From an uncultured Spirochaetales bacterium (lineage in GTDB: Bacteria > Spirochaetota > Spirochaetia > Sphaerochaetales > Sphaerochaetaceae), in the NCBI GenBank assembly GCA_934276695.1, contig CAKQTF010000006.1, positions 1 through 20,612 on the forward strand: DNA of 20,612 bases. Reading direction: 5' to 3'. Below are positions 14,185-20,612 of this stretch, piece by piece. Made by a program: the position numbers and the translations under genes. Every line of letters begins with the position of its first letter. Positions within the stretch are counted from its first letter, which is position 1. The notes beneath the pieces are model-generated. The model was not told the origin of the DNA. It searched no databases and saw only the letters and a list, made by a program, of their open reading frames with translations.

Positions 14185-14781
14185 TTAATTCTCCTCCTCG
14201 AATTCGGCATCAGCTTCCTTGACACTATTCTGAAGCTTCCTCTTAAGACGCTCTATGGAAAGGGAATGGAAGCCATAGCTCATGAGCATTGTGCCGATTA
14301 TCAGCACAATCCCGGCAATGAGATATATGCTGAGCTTTCCTATCGCAGCAGGGAACAGGCAGAGGATTATGCCTATCGCAGCAGAGATTATGGCCTCAAG
14401 GCCTGCAGTGCTATATGAGATAGTATACTTCCGTGTGATGAAGAAATCCGCAATATCAAACAGTGCATCGATGAAGAACCCGACTGCAGCAACATAGACA
14501 AGAGCTGTCAGAGTTGATGCTGGATTGCTTATCGCGATAATCAGTATTATGAGTCCGAGAATCAGATTCACAAAGCCCTTTGCTGTCAGTGAAACTCCAA
14601 GAGCCCTGGCAAGCTTCCTCACCCTGAAGAAATAGAACAGACTGCGGATGCCGTCTGCAATGAGATATACAGAGAATATGATGATCGCAGCATCCGCAAA
14701 TGCATCAGGTCTCATGATCATGAAGATGCCAAGAGCCAGTACGAGAATTCCAGAAACCAGAAAATAGATAAATCTTTTCAT
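14185..14781 (-). CDS. DUF308/HdeD-family membrane protein
   Basis: This 198-residue protein has about six hydrophobic segments arranged as three pairs. It starts MKRFIYFLVSGILVLALGIF and has the repeated pattern of a short Gly-rich turn followed by a membrane helix (GLIILIIAISNPAST, IGIILCLFPAA) seen in the DUF308 domain of HdeD-like inner-membrane proteins. The tail (~175-198) is soluble and strongly acidic at the end (EADAEFEEEN). HdeD is linked to acid resistance in E. coli, but the family is broad and the function here is unknown. AAGGAA lies 8 nt upstream of the ATG. It precedes the his leader by 54 nt without a clear terminator and is divergent from the HAD gene. Confidence 0.8.
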   Translation of the reverse strand: MKRFIYFLVSGILVLALGIFMIMRPDAFADAAIIIFSVYLIADGIRSLFYFFRVRKLARALGVSLTAKGFVNLILGLIILIIAISNPASTLTALVYVAAVGFFIDALFDIADFFITRKYTISYSTAGLEAIISAAIGIILCLFPAAIGKLSIYLIAGIVLIIGTMLMSYGFHSLSIERLKRKLQNSVKEADAEFEEEN

Positions 14782-14861
14782 TAAGCATTCCTTTTCCTAA
14801 AGATAATCATCTTACGCAATAAGTCTATAAATAATACCACATATCTGCTATATTCCACGAC

Positions 14862-15533
14862 ATGGGAAAGTACCTTCTATTCGATGCCGATGGCACACTA
14901 TATGACTTCGGGGCAAGCGAGCGTATTGCCCTTTCAGACCTCTTCAGCTATTACAGGATTCCAGTAACTGAACAGAACATAAAGAGCTACCATGAATGCA
15001 ATGACTACTGCTGGAACCAGCTTGAGAAAGGGCTCATGGATCAGGGCAGGCTCAAAGGATACAGATTCAGGCTGTTCTTTGACAGGATCGGACTGGATAT
15101 AGACGAGGATGAGGCTGGAAGCATGTTCATAGAGAATCTATCAGAGCACGGAATAATGCTTCCCGGTGCCATAGACTTCCTCGATTCAATCAGAGACAGG
15201 CGAAAATCCATCATAACCAATGGGATTGCAGAAGTGCAGCATGGCAGAATCGAAGACAGCATGACAGGAAAGTACTTTGAGCACATCTTCATAAGCGAGG
15301 AAATCGGAAGCAGCAAGCCAGCTCCAGAGTTCTTCAGCCATGTACTGGCATCTCTTGGCATGAAGCCCGATGACTGCATTGTGATCGGCGACAGTGAAAG
15401 CAGTGACATACAAGGTGCAGTAAATGCCGGAATCGATTCCATCTATATCAATTTCAATGGAATCAGATCATCCAGGGCATCATATTCTATATCTTCATTC
15501 GATGAACTCAGAAAACTGATAGACAGAATCTGA
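14862..15533 (+). CDS. YjjG/YfnB-family HAD pyrimidine nucleotidase
   Basis: This 223-residue HAD hydrolase has all four motifs: DADGT with Asp8 and Asp10, ITNGI with Thr119, SSKPAPEFF with Lys152, and IGDSESSDIQGA with Asp177 and Asp182. A helical cap lies between motifs I and II. Overall layout and length match the YjjG/YfnB subfamily, noncanonical pyrimidine 5'-nucleotidases, including the ECNDYCWNQLEKG segment of the cap. Its location near the his operon invites the idea that it could replace the missing histidinol-phosphatase, but the subfamily match argues against it. No Shine-Dalgarno is visible; TATATT at 14849-14854 ends 7 nt before the ATG, suggesting a leaderless message. Its stop abuts the fumarase stop in TGATCA. 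Confidence 0.88.
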   Translation: MGKYLLFDADGTLYDFGASERIALSDLFSYYRIPVTEQNIKSYHECNDYCWNQLEKGLMDQGRLKGYRFRLFFDRIGLDIDEDEAGSMFIENLSEHGIMLPGAIDFLDSIRDRRKSIITNGIAEVQHGRIEDSMTGKYFEHIFISEEIGSSKPAPEFFSHVLASLGMKPDDCIVIGDSESSDIQGAVNAGIDSIYINFNGIRSSRASYSISSFDELRKLIDRI

Positions 15534-16055
15534 TCAGCGCCAGGATCCTCCATGGCTATCAAGAATGCAGAAGACAGGGAAGTCCCTGACTTCAAGCCTC
15601 AGAAGCGCCTCAGGCCCGAGCTCGGGGTAGGCCACAATCTCCTTTTTCCTTATTGCAAGGCCATAGAGCGCGCCGCAGCCGCCATATGCCTGAAGATAGA
15701 GGCCTCTGTTCCTCACGACGGCCTCTCTTACCTTCTCTGACCTTGGGCCTTTACCGACCATCACCCTGAGCCCTGCATCAAGAAGCGCAGGAGAGAAAGG
15801 ATCCATTCTGGCACTTGTAGTCGGTCCTGCAGCACCGATGACAAAGCCTTCAGGGGCCGGAGATGGCCCCATATAGTATATAGCTGAGCCATTCAGCTCA
15901 AAAGGAAGCTCCCTATTATCCATAAGCGCTTCATAAAGCCTCTTATGCACCTGGTCCCTTCCAACATAAAGCACGCCATTAAGCAGGACCTGATCTCCTG
16001 CATCTATGCATGAAACAGCTTCTTCTGAATATGGAAGATCAAGCCTCTTCTCCAT
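15534..16055 (-). CDS. Class I fumarate hydratase (or tartrate dehydratase), beta subunit
   Basis: This 173-residue protein corresponds to the C-terminal domain of iron-sulfur hydro-lyases of the class I fumarase/L-tartrate dehydratase family. Signatures: GPTTSARMDPFSP (77-89), GKGP (101-104) and GGCGALYG (125-132). With the alpha subunit it hydrates fumarate to malate. The two-subunit form is common in anaerobes and archaea, whereas E. coli FumA is one chain. Sequence alone does not rule out tartrate dehydratase, but no other tartrate gene is nearby. AAAGGAGG lies just before the ATG, and the start overlaps the alpha gene by 17 nt. It is the last gene of its operon; no terminator is visible before the convergent HAD gene. 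Confidence 0.88.
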   Translation of the reverse strand: MEKRLDLPYSEEAVSCIDAGDQVLLNGVLYVGRDQVHKRLYEALMDNRELPFELNGSAIYYMGPSPAPEGFVIGAAGPTTSARMDPFSPALLDAGLRVMVGKGPRSEKVREAVVRNRGLYLQAYGGCGALYGLAIRKKEIVAYPELGPEALLRLEVRDFPVFCILDSHGGSWR

Positions 16056-16872
16056 GGTAGCCTCCTTTAAGCACTACAGTGGCCTTCCTGTCTGCCCAGC
16101 AGTTCACTGTCATAGCAACAGGAAGCCCTGCGATATGGGTCGGAGCCTCAAGAAGCTGCACGGAAAGGCATGTATTCTCTCCACCGAGCCCTCCTGGGCC
16201 TATTCCAAGGCCATTGACCTCATCCTTTATCCTGCATTCAATCGGACTGCTTTCCCCTTCCTTGAAGAATGCCCTCTTTGATAGAATGGCAGCCCCATCC
16301 ATTGTGCTTCCGACACCGACCCCGAGAAAGACAGGAGGACAAGGCTTGCCGCCGGCAGCTCTCATCATATCAACAACGGCAGCGACGACTCCATCCTCTC
16401 CTGCTGTCGGATTCAGCATGCGCACTGAAGAGCAGTTCTCGCTTCCGAACCCCTTCACCAGGAATCTGAGAGTGACATCAGGCCCATCTGCAGGCACATA
16501 GTTCATCACAGGAGGCATATCATTCATTGTATTACGCCTTGAATATATCGGGTCCTCGACACTTGAAGGCCTGAAATAGCCTTCCATTGCACCTTTCTCA
16601 GCACCTTCAAGGATAAGCTTCTCAAGCTCTGCAATATCAGTCCGGCTTTCCCTTCCGATCTCTGCGATGCACCAGATCAGTCCTGTATCCTGGCATAGAG
16701 GCAGCCCTGAGGACTTAGATGCCTCAATATTCCTTATAACAGCATCAAGAGCAAGCCTTCCGCCTTCTCCTGTCTCACTCAGGGATGCCTTCCTGATAAG
16801 AGCCTCAACCTCATCAGGCAGAACCCTGACTGCGCTCTTAAGCGCAGCTGCAATCCGTTCAGCTTCCTTCAT
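16039..16872 (-). CDS. Class I fumarate hydratase (or tartrate dehydratase), alpha subunit
   Basis: This 277-residue catalytic subunit holds the oxygen-sensitive 4Fe-4S cluster. Likely ligands are Cys60 in LPLCQDTGL, Cys178 in KPCPPVFLG and Cys258 in VNCWADRK; spacing between the first two (118) is close to that in characterised class I fumarases. Other signatures are MNYVPADGPD, GFGSENCSSVRML and GIGPGGLGGENTCLSV. The reading frame extends to 16992, but I start at the ATG at 16872: AGGGGGA lies just upstream, and the extra 40 residues overlap the radical SAM gene and match nothing in the family. It overlaps the upstream radical SAM gene by 14 nt. Confidence 0.9.
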   Translation of the reverse strand: MKEAERIAAALKSAVRVLPDEVEALIRKASLSETGEGGRLALDAVIRNIEASKSSGLPLCQDTGLIWCIAEIGRESRTDIAELEKLILEGAEKGAMEGYFRPSSVEDPIYSRRNTMNDMPPVMNYVPADGPDVTLRFLVKGFGSENCSSVRMLNPTAGEDGVVAAVVDMMRAAGGKPCPPVFLGVGVGSTMDGAAILSKRAFFKEGESSPIECRIKDEVNGLGIGPGGLGGENTCLSVQLLEAPTHIAGLPVAMTVNCWADRKATVVLKGGYHGEEA

Positions 16873-17845
16873 ATAAATCCCCCTGTCTGGTATCATGTTC
16901 CCGCATCCTGTTCTCAAGTGCGGTAAGGAATCTCGACTTATCATAGAAGGACCTCGGAGCTGCAAGCCTATGCATAGGCGTCTCACAGACAAGACGCTGC
17001 ACGATCACACTGCTGCCAAGAAGCCTGAGTGCCCTTTCAGTATTCTCAAGATGCCTGAGTGACGATGGGACTGTGAAAAGCCCCTCCCTGTACTCGTCCT
17101 CAAGCCTTGTGCCTCCAGTAACATGGAGGTTATGGATCTTAACAGCCTCGCTTCCAGCTTCATTCACAAGTCGCACTGTCCTGTCATAATCATCACGCGT
17201 CTCATGCGGAAGCCCGATTATGATGTGAGTCGATATCCGGATCCCATGCTCATGCAGAAGATCAGCGGCATCCCTGTAGCAACTGGCACTATGGCCTCTG
17301 TTAATGTACTCAAGCGTGCTGTCATTCGCACTCTGGAGTCCAAGCTCGACCCACACATCCATATCGTCTGATGCATAGGAAGCAAGCAGCCTGGCCTTCT
17401 CTCTGTCAATGCAGTCCGGCCTTGTTGATATTATCAGCTCCCTGAACCTGCCGCATGAAAGCGCCCTGTCATATATCCTTCTGAGGTTCTCAGCACTGTC
17501 ATATGTATTTGTCCAAGACTGGAAGTAGAGCGAGACATCATCTGTCCTGTACCGGCTCCTTACAAAAGCCTGGCCTTTCCTTATCTGCTCCTCAATCGAT
17601 GCATATCTGGCTATTATCCTTGAGCTTACCTCTTCCTCAAAAGCAGAATCATGGAAGAAGCCGCTCTCGCTCTGCCTCTGATACACGGCAGCAGAACCTG
17701 TCCCGTCACAGAAGGCACAGCCGCCGCTCTTATCAGGATTCCTGTTCGGGCACGAGAAGCCGCCATCGACACCGATCCTGTATACAGGGTGCCCATACCG
17801 TCTCTTGAGGTATGATGAGTATGTATTCCATCTTGTATAGCTCAT
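16859..17845 (-). CDS. TIGR01212-family radical SAM protein (YhcC/YtqA-like)
   Basis: This 328-residue protein begins MSYTRWNTYSSYLKRRYGHP, the conserved start of this family, followed by VDGGFSCPNRNP and GGCAFCDGTG. Cys32, Cys43 and Cys46 would bind the 4Fe-4S cluster; the spacing differs from the usual CxxxCxxC and is a family trait. Further landmarks are LYFQSWTNTY, VWVELGLQSAND, and IGLPHET in the barrel. E. coli YhcC and B. subtilis YtqA belong here. YtqA has been linked to processing of wobble-uridine modification in tRNA (MnmL), though I apply that only tentatively. Start and stop overlap the neighbours by 4 and 14 nt, so it is in one operon with the patatin gene and fumarase. Confidence 0.92.
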   Translation of the reverse strand: MSYTRWNTYSSYLKRRYGHPVYRIGVDGGFSCPNRNPDKSGGCAFCDGTGSAAVYQRQSESGFFHDSAFEEEVSSRIIARYASIEEQIRKGQAFVRSRYRTDDVSLYFQSWTNTYDSAENLRRIYDRALSCGRFRELIISTRPDCIDREKARLLASYASDDMDVWVELGLQSANDSTLEYINRGHSASCYRDAADLLHEHGIRISTHIIIGLPHETRDDYDRTVRLVNEAGSEAVKIHNLHVTGGTRLEDEYREGLFTVPSSLRHLENTERALRLLGSSVIVQRLVCETPMHRLAAPRSFYDKSRFLTALENRMREHDTRQGDLYEGS

Positions 17846-20061
17846 CTTATCCCGACCACGAAAGACATGGAGAACCTATCTCCTGCAGACAGGTATATAT
17901 CTGCGAATATGTGTCCGATAGGAGAGCTGTATCCTGCACCTATGACAATACCTGCATTCCAGGATGAGAGCATGGAAAAAGGAATCAGAGACGGGAAATA
18001 GCTGTAGTATGATGAACTGCTTGCGCCTCTGTACTTATCACTGAATTCGCAGAAGATGCCTCCGTCTGCATAGAACCTGCTCTCCATTATCTGGAATCTC
18101 ACAGACTCTGAAAGATAGATATAATCATGAGCAGGCCTGCCGCTCTTTGTGACAGAATATGACGAGGAGAGCATGCTATGGCGCCTTTTCACAGCAGCAG
18201 AGAGCTCTGTCAGGCTCTTGATATGTGCAGAGCCTCCTTCTCCGAGGAATGACACAGACGCAGAGTACCCTGCCCTTATGGCTGAGGCCTCATCGCTGTA
18301 TGATGGGCCGATAGGGATATCTGCACCTGCAGATAACGATGCCCTGATATCAATTCCATCCGAGACTGTCTTCTTCCAGTCTATGCCATCATAAGTGAAA
18401 TCAATAGCCGCATATGGGTAGATTATGTTCTGGTAGTCAATCAGTATGCTGCTCTGCCCTTCAGACGGGCTAGGATTGACAAGTCTCGACGGATGCATGT
18501 ATTCGAGGCCGATATACGCATTCAGCATCAGGAGCGATGGCTTCTCATATGACATCCCGGCAATGATGCTGAGCCCTATATCGTTCTTTGCAAGATGCCC
18601 TGATGTATTCCTCATTGACAGCACAGTGAGATTCCCGAATCTGAAATCGATGCCGGTGAAGAAGAACCCCTTCTTTGATACAGGGGTTGAATACCTTGTG
18701 GATACCGTGAGCGTATCATCATATGCCATGCAGAAAGAGAAAAGGGACTGAGGGGAGAGCCTGTACTGAACTGCGGCTGCAAGCTTTGGATTGATGAAGA
18801 AGAACGGGGAATTATACCCATCGAACATGATTCCCATATCGCCTGTCGCACCAAGGCCGATCAGCCCTGCCATATCCTTATAGTACTCTGGCTCAAGCGT
18901 GATGATGCCATTCTCAATCCTGTACCCAAGCTTCTTCAGCCTATCATTGATCCTTACCTCATCAAGAAGGCCCTCAAGCTCCTCTATTGTATCGGAATCG
19001 ATGCTCCTTCCAATGAATGAATCGAATGCTGAATCGAATCCATCTATCCCGGATCTCTCTATCTTCCTTATTGATACAGCAGGCCTCTCACTATACGGCA
19101 ATGGCCTTGCTCTGCCACCATACCGGCCTTCAAGCATATCAAAGAAATCATAATTGGCAGCAACAGCCTCCCTGCCCTTATCAAGGATCTCAGCGGCCTT
19201 ATCAAACTGTATCGTTGAGAAATCATCCACATCAGGCACTATGACAAGATCCGCAATATCATACTTAGGCACAGAGTTTATCTGCGTTATCACACTTGAG
19301 AATGCATTGAATGCCCCTGATAGCGTATCGTAATCCAAAGCTCCCGAATCATACTGATGAAGAGAATCATTCACATCGACTGCAAGGACAGTATCAGCAC
19401 CCATGTCCCTTGCTATATCAGCTGGAAGATTATTCACCATCCCGCCATCCATGACATATGTGCCATCTGCAAGCCTTACAGGAGAGAATACAAGAGGAAG
19501 AGACATAGATGAGCGCATCGCATCAAAGAGGCTCCCTGCTGAGAAGACAATCTCTGATGAATTCACTATATCCGTACCGATGGCCCTGAATGGGATTGAA
19601 AGCTTATCAAAGTCATCGATGTCCAGCACCTTTGACAGGTTCTTCCTGATGAATGCAGACACTGCCTGGTCATTCAGGATGCCATTCGATGTGCCTAGTC
19701 CCTCTCTGCCGAATCCAGTGACAAGTATATTGAATTCCGCATCACATGCATCCATCTCAATACTGCTTGATACATTCTCAATCCTTATTATCAGATTCAT
19801 CAGATCAGCATTCATCATCAGGCTCTCGATTTCCTCTCCGCTCCAGCCTGCTGCATAGAAAGCACCTACAAGAGCCCCCATGCTGGTACCGATGACCATA
19901 TCAGGTACAATCCCGCGCCTGTCAAGCTCCTCGATGACTGCAACATGGGCAATGCCTCTTGCACCTCCGCCAGAGAGGACAAGCGCAAGCTTATCCCTGC
20001 CTGGAAGCATACTGACTGCAATGAAGCTAAGCAGGAGTACCACTGTCAAGCGCTTTTTCAT
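17842..20061 (-). CDS. Patatin-like phospholipase with POTRA-like segment and outer-membrane barrel (type Vd autotransporter)
   Basis: This 739-residue exported protein has a signal peptide (~1-20). The patatin domain (~24-310) has the oxyanion motif GGGARG (31-36), nucleophile Ser60 in GTSMG and Asp205 in DGGMVNN, the complete Ser-Asp dyad. Residues ~326-392 (PAVSIRKIERSGIDG onward) resemble one POTRA domain. From ~398 the sequence is alternating and aromatic-rich as in Omp85/surface-antigen barrels. This order matches the PlpD type, in which a lipase is exposed through its own barrel. The chain ends SFVVGIR rather than in Phe or Trp, unusual for the barrel-assembly signal. GAGG precedes the ATG; the gene starts 9 nt after fmt and overlaps the radical SAM gene by 4 nt. 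Confidence 0.9.
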   Translation of the reverse strand: MKKRLTVVLLLSFIAVSMLPGRDKLALVLSGGGARGIAHVAVIEELDRRGIVPDMVIGTSMGALVGAFYAAGWSGEEIESLMMNADLMNLIIRIENVSSSIEMDACDAEFNILVTGFGREGLGTSNGILNDQAVSAFIRKNLSKVLDIDDFDKLSIPFRAIGTDIVNSSEIVFSAGSLFDAMRSSMSLPLVFSPVRLADGTYVMDGGMVNNLPADIARDMGADTVLAVDVNDSLHQYDSGALDYDTLSGAFNAFSSVITQINSVPKYDIADLVIVPDVDDFSTIQFDKAAEILDKGREAVAANYDFFDMLEGRYGGRARPLPYSERPAVSIRKIERSGIDGFDSAFDSFIGRSIDSDTIEELEGLLDEVRINDRLKKLGYRIENGIITLEPEYYKDMAGLIGLGATGDMGIMFDGYNSPFFFINPKLAAAVQYRLSPQSLFSFCMAYDDTLTVSTRYSTPVSKKGFFFTGIDFRFGNLTVLSMRNTSGHLAKNDIGLSIIAGMSYEKPSLLMLNAYIGLEYMHPSRLVNPSPSEGQSSILIDYQNIIYPYAAIDFTYDGIDWKKTVSDGIDIRASLSAGADIPIGPSYSDEASAIRAGYSASVSFLGEGGSAHIKSLTELSAAVKRRHSMLSSSYSVTKSGRPAHDYIYLSESVRFQIMESRFYADGGIFCEFSDKYRGASSSSYYSYFPSLIPFSMLSSWNAGIVIGAGYSSPIGHIFADIYLSAGDRFSMSFVVGIR

Positions 20062-20070
20062 AGACCACCT

Positions 20071-20612
20071 CTATTCCAGGATGCTGCCTAATATGCTCTT
20101 CTGACCATTGGCATAAGATATGGCATCCATTTCCTTCTTAGCTGGGGGAAGGACCCTAGTGACATACAGATAGCCATCTCCTGTTGCAATCCTGAGGCCT
20201 TTGGCCTTATCGCATGAAACAACAGTCCCTGGAGCCTCTGAGCATGGCTCAAATGCATCAAAAGCTGAACCATACACTCCTGTGATGAAAAGCTTCTCCC
20301 CATTCCTCATGGCATATGCCTTAGGCCATGGATAGCAGGCCCTGACCACGGAATGGATATGCGCAGCACTGTCAGAGAAGCATATCCTGCCATCATCCTT
20401 GCTGACAAATGATGTATAGCTGGCTTCTCCCTGCTGCGGATACGGTACTATGCTCTCAATATTGTCAAGGATTCCCAGAACGAACCCAGGGACAATGGAT
20501 GCAACATACCCTGTCAATGAAGCTTCAGTCTCATCCCCTCTGAGCTCAAACGGGAGAACCCCGTAGAGATTGCCCTCATCAACACCCAGTGCGATTTCCT
20601 GGACAGAGACAG
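20071..20612 (-). CDS. fmt: Methionyl-tRNA formyltransferase, C-terminal part (5' end outside window)
   Basis: The frame is open to the right edge, giving about 179 C-terminal residues; whole Fmt proteins have about 310. The visible part starts in the end of the formyltransferase domain (VQEIALGVDEGNLYG, FELRGDETEASL). The C-terminal tRNA-binding OB-like domain follows, with ASYTSFVSKDDGRICFS, ACYPWPKAYA and the closing GDGYLYVTRVLPPAKKEM block. Fmt formylates initiator Met-tRNA. A TTG at 20517 could be mistaken for a start, but the conserved sequence continues upstream of it, so the gene is simply cut by the window edge. It is the first visible gene of the operon running left to the fumarase subunits. 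Confidence 0.93.
   Translation of the reverse strand, partial: VSVQEIALGVDEGNLYGVLPFELRGDETEASLTGYVASIVPGFVLGILDNIESIVPYPQQGEASYTSFVSKDDGRICFSDSAAHIHSVVRACYPWPKAYAMRNGEKLFITGVYGSAFDAFEPCSEAPGTVVSCDKAKGLRIATGDGYLYVTRVLPPAKKEMDAISYANGQKSILGSILE

Noticed and set aside
13651..14418. A 255-codon plus-strand reading frame across hisG, the his leader and the DUF308 gene
   Set aside because: It runs opposite to two well-supported genes and the attenuator, is rich in Ser, Gln and His typical of an antisense frame, and matches no family I know.
14862..15533. The HAD hydrolase as the missing histidinol-phosphate phosphatase
   Set aside because: It fits the YjjG/YfnB nucleotidase subfamily over its whole length and lacks the cysteine loop of HisB-type phosphatases. 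It is also not in the his operon, though a side activity cannot be excluded.
16873..16992. A 40-residue N-terminal extension of the fumarase alpha subunit
   Set aside because: It overlaps the radical SAM gene, has no ribosome site, and does not match the family; the ATG at 16872 has a good site.
20518..20612. Fmt starting at the TTG at 20517
   Set aside because: Conserved Fmt sequence continues upstream in the same frame to the window edge, so the true start is outside.
1..20612. Insertion sequences, CRISPR arrays, tRNA or rRNA genes, prophage
   Set aside because: No transposase, spaced direct repeats, cloverleaf or rRNA-like sequence was seen; apart from the left edge the window is ordinary chromosomal gene content.

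Overview
The window looks like chromosomal DNA of a host-associated or anaerobic member of the Spirochaetota. The best taxonomic evidence is a P13-type porin (6128-6727), a family known mainly from spirochaetes such as Borrelia. A PEGA lipoprotein sits next to it, and there are two outer-membrane barrel proteins and an apolipoprotein N-acyltransferase. Base composition and codon use look even throughout. I see no insertion sequence, tRNA, rRNA, CRISPR array or phage gene.

Layout. (1) 1-341: the start of a small minus-strand gene whose visible part resembles VbhA-type Fic antitoxins, with a promoter, a possible tiny hydrophobic ORF and palindromes upstream. (2) 342-2841, minus: a repeat-bearing outer-membrane protein and a sugar-phosphate nucleotidyltransferase, each with its own terminator. 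(3) 2980-6123: radC (+), exonuclease III (-) and lnt (+). (4) 6128-7117, minus: P13-like porin and PEGA lipoprotein, behind a promoter whose spacer holds a run of nine C/G. (5) 7189-14130, minus: a complete, tightly overlapping histidine operon hisG-D-C-B-H-A-F-IE, preceded by a 14-residue leader peptide rich in His and an intrinsic terminator, which together form a classical attenuator. (6) 14185-15533: divergent DUF308 membrane protein (-) and YjjG-like HAD nucleotidase (+). (7) 15534-20612, minus: fmt (partial), patatin/Omp85-type autotransporter, TIGR01212 radical SAM protein, and the two subunits of a class I fumarase, all overlapping or nearly so.

The his genes encode every step of histidine synthesis except a credible histidinol-phosphate phosphatase. 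HisB has an N-terminal HAD-like domain in the place of the E. coli phosphatase, but it lacks the catalytic aspartates and the cysteine loop. The phosphatase must therefore be encoded elsewhere.

The observations I rate highest are the his attenuator, the homopolymer tract inside the promoter of the surface-protein operon (possible phase variation), the dead phosphatase domain of HisB, and a recurring arrangement in which transcript-leading genes lack a Shine-Dalgarno sequence but carry a -10-like hexamer 6-7 nt before the ATG (possible leaderless mRNAs).
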